NCBI GenBank assembly: GCA_900540345.1
Contig: UQFK01000001.1
Location: forward strand, 367,707-431,706
DNA: 64,000 nt
Reading direction: 5' to 3'
DNA from: an uncultured Eggerthella sp.
GTDB lineage: Bacteria; Actinomycetota; Coriobacteriia; Coriobacteriales; Eggerthellaceae
Part shown: positions 53,699 to 61,113 of the stretch, piece after piece
Numbering within the stretch: position 1 is the stretch's first letter
Layout: every line of letters starts with the position of its first letter
Notes under the pieces: model-generated
Databases searched by the model: none
What the model was told of the DNA's origin: nothing
What the model saw: the letters and a program-made list of their open reading frames with translations, nothing else
Program-made: the position numbers and the translations under genes

Positions 53699-53897
53699 TT
53701 TTGCAGCGAAACGGGTATTTTTTGCAAGAGAAATGCGGTTGTATGCACGTTTTTGCTGGGAAACAGTGCGTTCACGCTCTCTTTCCCTCCTTTTTTGCTG
53801 CAGAATTGCGGTTGTATGCACAAACAGCGCGTTTTCAGCATGAATGTGTACATACGAACGCAATTCTCTTGCAATTTTTGGCGAAATCGCTGCAAAA
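53699..53897 (+). repeat. Dispersed inverted-repeat element, copy R8 (199 bp, best preserved)
   Basis: TTTTGCAGCGA and TCGCTGCAAAA are exact 11-base terminal inverted repeats. The left box TTTTTTGCAAGAG..GCGGTTGTATGCAC, a middle box GAATTGCGGTTGTATGCACA and the right inverted box are all clear. Length is exactly that of R7. Confidence 0.82.
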
Positions 53898-54054
53898 CTG
53901 ACCGAACAGGCTGGATACAGGCAGAAAACTGGTAGATGCTTGGGGGCGTGCGGGATGAACTGGTGAGCGCGTGGGGGCAGGGCGTGCAACCGTGTTGAGA
54001 GGCTGTTTTGGAGATAATCGGTTAGAAATTGCGATCCGCAATGCGGACAGTAAA

Positions 54055-54144
54055 ACAAAAACCCACTGGATTGTACAATCCAGTGGGTTCACAGACATCC
54101 GTTCCTCACAAACGGGAATGACCCGAAGGCAAGAGTGAATTATA
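54055..54144 (-). ncRNA. Candidate small RNA or attenuated leader (promoter, two hairpins, terminator)
   Basis: On the minus strand a perfect TATAAT (54144-54139) is followed by a ~78-base stretch. It contains one hairpin (CCGTT/AACGG around TGTGAGG) and a 14-base perfect terminator stem (AACCCACTGGATTG) running into TTTTTGTTTT. GAGG and an ATG lie between the stems, so a short leader peptide is an alternative. Confidence 0.5.
54060..54089 (-). terminator. Strong intrinsic terminator
   Basis: A 14-base perfect stem with a two-base loop, followed by TTTTTGTTTT on the minus strand. It ends the candidate small RNA and could also stop transcripts coming from the HtrA gene, whose stop is at 54395. 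Confidence 0.85.
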
Positions 54145-54242
54145 CTCCGCCTAACTCGAAGAATGACGCACTCTGGCAAAATTGACATCAATTACATATG
54201 CGCAGCTCGACATGAGCGATATGGATAGCTGATTCGCTTGTG

Positions 54243-54390
54243 AACGACTCGGGCACGAGATGCAAGTCAAACGCAAGTTCACAAGTCGAACGCAAGGTTT
54301 ACGACTCGAGCACGAGATGCAAGCCGAGCACAAGGTTTACGACTCGAGCGCGAGGTTGCAGGTCAAACGCGAGGTTATAACCCAGGCGCG
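54243..54390. repeat. Tandem repeat array downstream of htrA
   Basis: About four variants of a ~36-40-base unit around ACGACTCGAGCACGAGATGC and CAAGGTTT follow each other. The array ends just before the stop codon of the protease gene. Confidence 0.65.
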
Positions 54391-54394
54391 TAGA

Positions 54395-55636
54395 CTACGA
54401 GTCGGAACCGAGCGTTACCGTAGCTGTCTCTTCCTTGCCATCGCGGATATAGGTTACGGTAGCCTGATCATTGGGGTTGTGCGCACGAATCGCGAGCACA
54501 AGATCGGAAGAGCTGGTGATGGGCTCTCCATCGACCTTGATGATAACGTCGCCTTCCTTAAGGCCTGCTTTCTCAGCTGCGCCACCAGGAACGAGCGAAT
54601 TCACGTAAGCGCCCTCCGTCGTGTTCAGACCGAAGCGCTGTGCGATCTGGTCGTTTACTGTAATCATCGAAACACCCATCTGCGCATGAGAGGGGCTTTC
54701 GCCTTTGATGATCTGCTCTGCGATGCCGAACGCATAATCAACAGGGATTGCGAAGCCGACACCAGAACTCGTACCACTCGTGGACATGATGAGCGTATTG
54801 ATGCCGATCAGTTTGCCCTCCGCATCAACGAGCGCACCGCCAGAATTGCCCGAATTGATGGCCGCATCAGTCTGGATCATGTTGGTGTAGATCGCGCCAG
54901 ATTCTTCGTCAGCATATGAGCGATTCACTGCCGAAACGATGCCAGTTGAAACGGACTGCTCCATGCCAAATGGGCTACCAGCAGCCATGACCCACTCGCC
55001 AACAACCAGGTCGGAAGAGTTGCCGATCTCGATTGGCTTGAGTGTTGCGCCATCGACCTTGATGACCGCAAGGTCGCTCGAAGGGTCGGTGCCAACAAGC
55101 TTTGCCTCATAGGTTTCGCCCTCTGCGACGACCTCGAGTGCGTCAGCGCCATCGACCACGTGATTATTTGTAAGGATGTAGCCATCAGCCGAGAGCACGA
55201 CGCCCGATCCAAGCGAGGTTTGCTGTAGTTCTTGGGTTTGCGTGCCACCGAGCGCACCAAAAGGCGAATAACTCTGACTTGCCGTGTTCGCATAGACATT
55301 GATGTTCACGACCGAAGGCAGCGTTTTAGCAGCAACGGCCTCGGCCAGCGTCATGTCGTCCGTGTTGGCATTGATGGTGATGCCTGAATTCGTCTCTTTG
55401 ATCGTGTAAGCAGAATTCTGTGCATTGACCAGCGAGAACACTCCTAAGCAGAGGATACACGCCACGAAAGCTCCTGCAAATGCGATGCCGAAGGTCTTAA
55501 GATTCTTGCGATCCTTCTTAGGCTTTGGCGCACTTGGCTGTGGCGCGGCGTTCGCAGCAGGCTGAGAAGTGGGTTGAACCGGCTGACCAGCAGGCGGCTG
55601 GGGCTGCGGGTTGGGTGTTTGTTGAGAAGTTTCCAT
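54395..55636 (-). CDS. HtrA-like S1C serine protease with PDZ domain
   Basis: ATG 55636 is preceded by AAGGAGG. The 413-residue protein starts with a Pro/Gln/Ala-rich cytoplasmic segment and one membrane helix (~57-80). The protease domain follows outside the membrane, with the catalytic His in ILTNNHVVDGA, the Asp in SSDLAVIKVDG and the Ser in NSGNSGGALVD. The end is a single PDZ domain (LVPGGAAEKAGLKEGDVIIKVDG). It degrades or refolds damaged exported proteins, as DegP-type proteins do in Gram-positive bacteria. With large surface proteins elsewhere in the window such quality control is apt. Confidence 0.93.
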   Translation of the reverse strand: METSQQTPNPQPQPPAGQPVQPTSQPAANAAPQPSAPKPKKDRKNLKTFGIAFAGAFVACILCLGVFSLVNAQNSAYTIKETNSGITINANTDDMTLAEAVAAKTLPSVVNINVYANTASQSYSPFGALGGTQTQELQQTSLGSGVVLSADGYILTNNHVVDGADALEVVAEGETYEAKLVGTDPSSDLAVIKVDGATLKPIEIGNSSDLVVGEWVMAAGSPFGMEQSVSTGIVSAVNRSYADEESGAIYTNMIQTDAAINSGNSGGALVDAEGKLIGINTLIMSTSGTSSGVGFAIPVDYAFGIAEQIIKGESPSHAQMGVSMITVNDQIAQRFGLNTTEGAYVNSLVPGGAAEKAGLKEGDVIIKVDGEPITSSSDLVLAIRAHNPNDQATVTYIRDGKEETATVTLGSDS

Positions 55637-55849
55637 TGCTAAAAGCCTCCTTGACACTATCTTTCAACAGGCTACTGAAAGACAAAGGGCGTGCAAGTTT
55701 GACAGGACAAACCTCACAACTTTTTTATAGAGCGGTCAACTTTTCGTTACAAATTTCCCTGATGAAAGTGTCGGCCGATCAGGCTTCAACGCATGCGTTC
55801 GAATCGTGCGTATACGTTCGGGCGTTTGGATCGTGCCTATGCGATCGGA

Positions 55850-56827
55850 TTACTCGTTTGAGCTTGCGCTCTCGGAATCGGAACCGCTCTCGGTATCAGA
55901 GGTATTCGCTTCATCGCCTTCGCCCTCTTCAGGCTCGGGCTCAGGGATAGGCTCGATCAGTGTGAGGCTGGTGAAGTCTAGTTGTGTACCAAGCCATTTT
56001 TGATCGATGAGCTTGAGGATTCCGCCATCAGAGAGCGTCTTCAACGCGTTGGACACCGCATCCTGCAGCCCCGCAGCCGTGGTGGGAGCACCAATGCAGT
56101 AGTTCGTTGCCTCTGCCAACAGTGCAACTGGATAGATGGTCATGCCAGCAGTGTGTGCCACGTATGAACCGATCGTGCTGTCAGTCGCAACATAGTTTGC
56201 AGAACCGTCTTTGAGCTGGTCAAATGCTGCCTGAATATCTGCTGTTGCTTCGAGGTGATCTTGACCCAATCGATTGGTAACTTCAACCGCGCTCATTGAA
56301 GAGGCCTGTGCCGCAACAGTAAATACGTCGGTCGTGCTTGGCACGCTTGCATTCTCTTCAGTAGCGAAGAGAACGATGGTCGAAGAGAGGTACGGCTCGG
56401 AGACCCAGCAATTCTGCGCATCAGAGCCAACGCCCATGACGATGTCGACATCGTCGGAGGTGAAAGCCTGCTCAGCGTTCGTTCCCACGTCTACCAGTTC
56501 GAGCTTGAGGCCCAGTTCATCAGCAAGTGCTGCCGCAACATCTACGTCGATGCCGACGATCGCGCCTTGGGATTCAGCGGCATAGGGCGCATTCGATGCG
56601 TCCACGCCCACGCGCAAGGTGCCAGGTGTATGAAGCAGCGAATCGTCAACCTTCTGCTCAGAGGGTTCTGGCGTATAATCGCCGCCTGTACAACCGCTCA
56701 ACAAGCCCATGCAAAGCGCCAGGACCAACGTGGCAATGACAAGCGCAACCTTGCCCAAGATCGAGCGCTGTGAGTGCTGGGCAATCGTGTCACACATAGT
56801 GTTCGCGTATGAGAGATGAGCTTTCAT
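55850..56827 (-). CDS. Amino-acid-type ABC transporter substrate-binding lipoprotein
   Basis: The start at ATG 56827 has AAAAGGAAAG ahead; ATG 56941 (AGAGG ahead) is a possible earlier start. The lipobox reads LLSGC at residue ~46. The mature part matches the family-3 solute-binding fold: TLRVGVDASNAPYAAE, IVGIDVDVAAALADELGL, FDQLKDGSANYVATDS and NALKTLSDGGILKLIDQKWLG. It should bind a polar amino acid. The tail is Glu/Ser/Asp-rich and low in complexity. No permease or ATPase gene is adjacent, so it may serve a transporter elsewhere or act as a receptor. Confidence 0.88.
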   Translation of the reverse strand: MKAHLSYANTMCDTIAQHSQRSILGKVALVIATLVLALCMGLLSGCTGGDYTPEPSEQKVDDSLLHTPGTLRVGVDASNAPYAAESQGAIVGIDVDVAAALADELGLKLELVDVGTNAEQAFTSDDVDIVMGVGSDAQNCWVSEPYLSSTIVLFATEENASVPSTTDVFTVAAQASSMSAVEVTNRLGQDHLEATADIQAAFDQLKDGSANYVATDSTIGSYVAHTAGMTIYPVALLAEATNYCIGAPTTAAGLQDAVSNALKTLSDGGILKLIDQKWLGTQLDFTSLTLIEPIPEPEPEEGEGDEANTSDTESGSDSESASSNE

Positions 56828-56941
56828 CTGCGTCTTTCCTTTTCTTGCAGCTGTCGAACTGGCAGCTTGCGTTGCAAGCGACCTTGCCGCAGATGCAACT
56901 CGGTTCTTCAAATCTGCTGAAGTTCTAGAAGCTTTCTTCAT

Positions 56942-57400
56942 GAATGACCTCTCTTGTCTTGCTTCATTCCTTGGTCTTGCTTCGTTCTTTTTCAGGCGCG
57001 ACCATGCACATTCTTTAGTGCAGAGCCCTGCATGAGAAAGGTTACAACCGTCGCATTCGGGCTGATCGCAAGCGTTTCTTCTAGCTGACCTAGTCTTTGC
57101 CCCCACACTTGCATGCTGGGACTTAGCCGTGCAACACCTCTGCGAAGCATGCTGCATCGACGCCATCCGCTCGCTGTGGCAACCCCATGTTGCTCGCCAG
57201 CGGCACGACTTACCTCTAGAATGCGCCATGCTCGTTCAGGGCTGGTCCACCGAACATTCGTGATGCTCGCGCAAAGCCAGCGGCTGAACTTACGTGGATC
57301 CTTTTGACCGCATCTGTCGTGGACTAAGAGCGTCGGTACGAAGGCACACGACGTTCCGCAACTACAGACCTAAAAGAAACCTCATTAGTATATCAGTAAA
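56942..57400. other. Long upstream region of the amino-acid-binding gene, no gene seen
   Basis: The frame of the binding protein stays open to 57229 and would encode a Cys-rich stretch, but it lacks starts with ribosome sites and normal composition, so I do not call it. A short tandem repeat (TCTTGCTTCRTTC twice) lies at 56958-56996. A TATACT box with TTGCCC upstream near 57370-57400 on the minus strand may be a promoter. Confidence 0.35.
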
Positions 57401-57587
57401 GCATAAGGGCAATGTGCAAAGGAGCTCGTTAGGGCTCAGGTACAGGGTGACCGAGCGGAAGAAAACAGAGGCTCTGCACATGTTGCCAACTGTTGCATAG
57501 TGGACAGTCCACGGTGATGCAGCAGACCCTTTACCTTAATTTTATATGACGAATACGTAAGAAACCGCACGCAAGGTCGAAAAAGCC

Positions 57588-57593
57588 TATAAT
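57588..57593 (+). promoter_or_regulatory. Candidate -10 box of the glycosyltransferase gene
   Basis: A TATAAT lies ~180 bases before the TTG start, predicting a long leader. No clear -35 is seen. The flanking gap shows no gene. Confidence 0.4.
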
Positions 57594-57677
57594 GAAGATT
57601 CCCATACGGTACGCTGCGCGACAAAGGATCACTACTTGAACGAACCACCTGTCGCACGGTAAGGCGTTTCGGTCGTT

Positions 57678-57714
57678 TTCCCTGCTCATGCATTTAATAT
57701 GCAGGCTGCGGGAA
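57678..57714 (+). promoter_or_regulatory. Nested hairpin in the glycosyltransferase leader
   Basis: TTCCC-GC pairs with GCGGGAA and encloses TGCAT/ATGCA. The structure ends about 58 bases before the start codon and may be a control element. I could not match it to a known riboswitch. Confidence 0.4.
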
Positions 57715-57772
57715 GGATCGGTCATGCTTGTGCATAGACGCTCCGCATGCAGCCAGGAAAAAGGAGTCAGGG

Positions 57773-59089
57773 TTGTTAGATGAATTGCTATCCACGCTTT
57801 CGTTCGTGGATGTTTTCAACTTCTGCATCTTCCTCACTTTCACAATTTGCTATGGCTATCAGCTGTTATATGTGCTGGTCGTACTTCTGCGCAAGCCGCC
57901 AAAGCAAACCGCGAAGAAGAACCATCGTTATGCCGTGGTCATCTCAGCACGTAACGAGAATGCCGTTATCGGCGACTTGATCCACAGCATCCGCGTACAA
58001 AACTATCCACAAGAGCTCATCGACATCTTTGTCGTAGCTGACAACTGCACGGATAACACCGCCGCCATCGCACAAGAGGCCGGCGCGATCGTATTCCCTC
58101 GCTTCAACACGAAGGATGTAGGCAAAGGCTACGCGCTCGATTATGGCTTCACCTGCATTCGCGAACACTATTCCGAAAACGAATACGAGGCCTATTTCAT
58201 CTTCGATGCCGACAATGTGCTTGATGTGAACTACTTCCGCGAGATGAACAAGGTCTTCGACGGCGGTGCGATCGCATCGACCAGCTATCGTAATTCCAAG
58301 AATTATGGCTCGAACTGGATCTCTGCAGGTTACGCAGTGTGGTTCTTGCGTGAGGCGAAATACCTGAGCCAAGCGCGATTGACGCTGAACACCAGCTGTG
58401 CGGTATCCGGCACGGGCTTTTTCGTGAGCGCGAAGATCATCGAAGAGATGGGTGGATGGAAGTTCCATCTACTAACCGAAGACATCGAGTTCTCTACCTA
58501 TTCCATCCTGCATGGCAATCGTGTGGCATATTGTCCCACAGCGATGCTCTATGACGAACAACCCATTACGTTTCGTGACTCATGGAATCAGCGTTTCCGC
58601 TGGGCAAAAGGTTTTTACCAGGTATTTGGCAAATATGGATTCAAGCTGGTTAAGGGCATTTTCACCAATCCGAAGGGGCATCGTTTCGCGTGTTACGACA
58701 TGCTCATGACCATCGCACCTGCGTTGCTCTTGACCATCGTATCGATCATCTTCAACGCGATCATCTTAATCATGGGAAGCGCAGGGCTCATGTCCACAGG
58801 CGTGATGCTTACCTCGTCACTGTCATCGATCTTCTTCTGTTTGTTCAATTACACGCTGTTCATGTTCGTATTCGGCGCGCTGACCACCTTCACGGAGTGG
58901 GACAATATCCGCTCCACCACCGCGAAGAAAATAAAGTACCTGTTCACCTTCCCCTTCTTCATGCTCACCTATATCCCGATCGCTCTGGTTGCACTGGTCA
59001 AGAAAGCCGCCTGGAAGCCGATCCAACACAGCATCTCTGTGGACGTGGAAGAGTTCAACCAAGCACGTGAAAAGGCTGAGCGCATCTAA
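57773..59089 (+). CDS. Membrane glycosyltransferase, family 2 (BcsA/N-glycosyltransferase-like)
   Basis: I choose the TTG at 57773 since AAAAAGGAG stands six bases before it; 438 residues. One helix near the start is followed by the GT-A domain with VVISARNENAVIGDLIHS, VVADNCTDNT, FDADNVLDVNY, then LTEDIEFS and QRFRWAKGF (the QxxRW motif of processive enzymes). Three or four helices close the protein. It is expected to add sugars, possibly in a processive way, at the inner face of the membrane for an exported glycan. The product is unknown. It is transcribed alone, convergent with comF. Confidence 0.9.
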   Translation: MLDELLSTLSFVDVFNFCIFLTFTICYGYQLLYVLVVLLRKPPKQTAKKNHRYAVVISARNENAVIGDLIHSIRVQNYPQELIDIFVVADNCTDNTAAIAQEAGAIVFPRFNTKDVGKGYALDYGFTCIREHYSENEYEAYFIFDADNVLDVNYFREMNKVFDGGAIASTSYRNSKNYGSNWISAGYAVWFLREAKYLSQARLTLNTSCAVSGTGFFVSAKIIEEMGGWKFHLLTEDIEFSTYSILHGNRVAYCPTAMLYDEQPITFRDSWNQRFRWAKGFYQVFGKYGFKLVKGIFTNPKGHRFACYDMLMTIAPALLLTIVSIIFNAIILIMGSAGLMSTGVMLTSSLSSIFFCLFNYTLFMFVFGALTTFTEWDNIRSTTAKKIKYLFTFPFFMLTYIPIALVALVKKAAWKPIQHSISVDVEEFNQAREKAERI

Positions 59090-59278
59090 CATCTGAGCGC
59101 ATCTACCGTATCTGCAAACCTAGCCGTTGCACGCATGGTCGCGCTTGGGTAGATACATGATCTTGTGCGTATGCTTACTTCTGTACGACCGGGCCCTTCT
59201 TATACGGACGATCGATCCTGTGCGTATGCTGCCTTTCAAATCTCCTTGTTTCTGTATGAGTGCTTACTCCAAGCAACC

Positions 59279-60289
59279 TTAGGGTAGGCGTGCGACAGTA
59301 AGCGCAAAGATCTTTTGTACTCCCATCTGCTTTAATACCAGCGCTGCAGACATAAGCGTCGCACCCGTTGTGAGCACATCATCTATCAGGATGACGTAAG
59401 AATACTCGCTTATCTGCGGCGCCCTACATATAAAGCCCCCAACACTCAAAGAGGGATTTGGTAAAAACGAATTCCTCATGTTCTCTTTACGACTCAATGC
59501 AGAAAGCCCACGCTGATCACCTTGTTCGTTTGGCACGATCACATCAAGCAGCGGCAAACCTGTCAGCTGCGCAAGACGATCGCCCACCTGCTGCATATGA
59601 TCAAACCCGCGCTCTCGAATTGCTTGCTTACGAGCAGGAATGGCCACGATCGCAGTTCTACCAGGCATGACCCATCTTGGGTCGATGTAGTCAGCAAGCA
59701 AGCTCGCCAATACACCAGCAAGTCGAATCTCTTTGCGGTCTTTGAAGGTGGTAATGAGCTTGCTGCTCGGATCCGTAAATGCGAACACTGACGAAATCCG
59801 ATCAAACAATTCGAAACCTACTTGTTCTTCCTGTTGGCTCTGTGAAACACTTCCCTTGCGTGAAACACCTCCGTTCTGTACAACATCTTCCCTGCGTGAA
59901 ACATTCAAATTCCGTGAAACACTCCTTTCAACAAGCCTGCCCTGTGTGCGTGAAACATCTCGATCCCGTGAAACACTTACGTCTTGTACACGATCGAACG
60001 CAGACTGACGACCAGCCTGAGGACCTCGATGCTCCGCGATGAAAGAGTTGCAGTCAACGCATACCAGTCTTCCGTGAGCCTGACCACAATGCGGGCATGT
60101 GAGCAGTGGGTCTATATAAGGAAGCTCAAGGCGACATTTGTCACACAACAGTGTTCCAGGTACATCACACAGAACACATCTTGTCGGCCACAGAAGCTCA
60201 GCAACACCCTCCCCCATCTTTTCCAGACCGGAAGCCAGGTATGACAGAGTCGAGCGCTCAGATGCGGCCTTAGACCTTTTCAGGCCCAT
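59279..60289 (-). CDS. comF: ComF-family phosphoribosyltransferase-like protein with repeat insert
   Basis: ComF proteins assist DNA uptake for transformation. The amino end has a four-plus-four Cys zinc part (RCVLCD, LLCDKC, CPHCGQ, CVDC); the carboxyl half is the phosphoribosyltransferase fold with VILIDDVLTTGATL near residue 308. ATG 60289 follows AAGGAG. At 336 residues it is ~100 longer than usual. The extra is residues ~101-156, an irregular seven-residue repeat around DVSRxxx, encoded by DNA that repeats the nonamer CGTGAAACA or a one-base variant six times (plus strand 59841-59975). Confidence 0.88.
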   Translation of the reverse strand: MGLKRSKAASERSTLSYLASGLEKMGEGVAELLWPTRCVLCDVPGTLLCDKCRLELPYIDPLLTCPHCGQAHGRLVCVDCNSFIAEHRGPQAGRQSAFDRVQDVSVSRDRDVSRTQGRLVERSVSRNLNVSRREDVVQNGGVSRKGSVSQSQQEEQVGFELFDRISSVFAFTDPSSKLITTFKDRKEIRLAGVLASLLADYIDPRWVMPGRTAIVAIPARKQAIRERGFDHMQQVGDRLAQLTGLPLLDVIVPNEQGDQRGLSALSRKENMRNSFLPNPSLSVGGFICRAPQISEYSYVILIDDVLTTGATLMSAALVLKQMGVQKIFALTVARLP

Positions 60290-60725
60290 TTTCGGCTTCT
60301 CCTTCATACGCGAAACATCGATAAGACCATTATGGGCACGCAACCTTACGAAAATTTGAAGAAAAACTCACGCAATCTCGCTGATGACCTTACGTTTTTC
60401 TGACAATCCCCGGTCGCCGCACGGGCGATAATCGCACGTCGTCTCGCTGCAGTGATTTGTCTGCCGTACATGGTGCTCCGTCTACATGTGCGGCTACCGT
60501 CCGCCTTCACAACGTGACACGACATTTTCTGTTGCAGATAGAAGCCTTCGCGTGGAGGTACGCAGTCTTGGAATTCGCAACGTGGCGGCGACATCAGCTG
60601 CTGCGGATAGCGCAACATCGCATGAGGTGTTAAGCTCAATTGCAAAGACAAGCGCGCAGAATCAGGCGCGGCAACTGCACTATGCAGGGCTTATCGGCAA
60701 AGATCACCATCGGAAAGGATGCACG
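60290..60725. other. Intergenic between comF and cupin gene, no gene seen
   Basis: A 436-base gap between divergent genes. A plus-strand frame runs through it into the cupin but has no start with a ribosome site. I see no clear promoter pair. Confidence 0.4.
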
Positions 60726-61076
60726 ATGTCTCTCTCAAGAAATCGAGAAGTAGCGAAGGCTGAGCATGTTCAGGGTGGTGAGGGATATATCCTTCGTGAC
60801 CTGCTGCTTCAAGGCGAACAGTTACATGGGAAGCTGACGTATGCGTCGACCATCACCCTCGAGCCGGGCTGCTCGATCGGCGTGCATACGCACTCGGGCG
60901 ATAGCGAGATGTACTTCATCTATGAGGGTGCCGGATTATACACAGACAACGATGAATCCTACCCTGTTCATGCAGGTGACGTGCTGTTTTGCAAGGATGG
61001 CGAGTCGCATGGGCTCATGAATGACTCCGATGCCGCCTTGCGCTTCGTCGCCATCATGCAAGCAAGCGAAGAATAG
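60726..61076 (+). CDS. Small cupin-domain protein
   Basis: A 116-residue single-domain cupin. ATG 60726 is preceded by AAAGGATG. Motif 1 reads GCSIGVHTHSGDSEMYFIYEG and motif 2 HAGDVLFCKDGESHGLMN, with the His and Glu that usually hold a metal. Members include sugar isomerases, oxygenases and binding proteins, so no function can be assigned. Its stop codon lies inside the terminator hairpin shared with the next gene. Confidence 0.85.
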   Translation: MSLSRNREVAKAEHVQGGEGYILRDLLLQGEQLHGKLTYASTITLEPGCSIGVHTHSGDSEMYFIYEGAGLYTDNDESYPVHAGDVLFCKDGESHGLMNDSDAALRFVAIMQASEE

Positions 61077-61101
61077 CTCGGCAGGTCTTGCCAAGCTATT
61101 C
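61071..61101. terminator. Bidirectional terminator hairpin between cupin and BspA-like genes
   Basis: GAATAGCT pairs exactly with AGCTATTC, with GGCA/TGCC inside. The cupin stop codon forms part of the left arm. It sits between convergent genes. Confidence 0.7.
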
Positions 61102-61113
61102 TCATTTCACAGC

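Noticed and set aside
56942..57229. Cys-rich amino extension of the amino-acid-binding lipoprotein (CDQPECDGCNL)
   Set aside because: The signal peptide and lipobox start from ATG 56827 with a good ribosome site; the extension has none and would place the lipobox deep in the protein.
59841..59975. A true parS site
   Set aside because: Only single arms occur; no full palindrome is formed.
60486..60725. 80-residue extension of the cupin
   Set aside because: The ATG at 60726 has a strong ribosome site and gives the usual cupin size; the extension looks non-coding.
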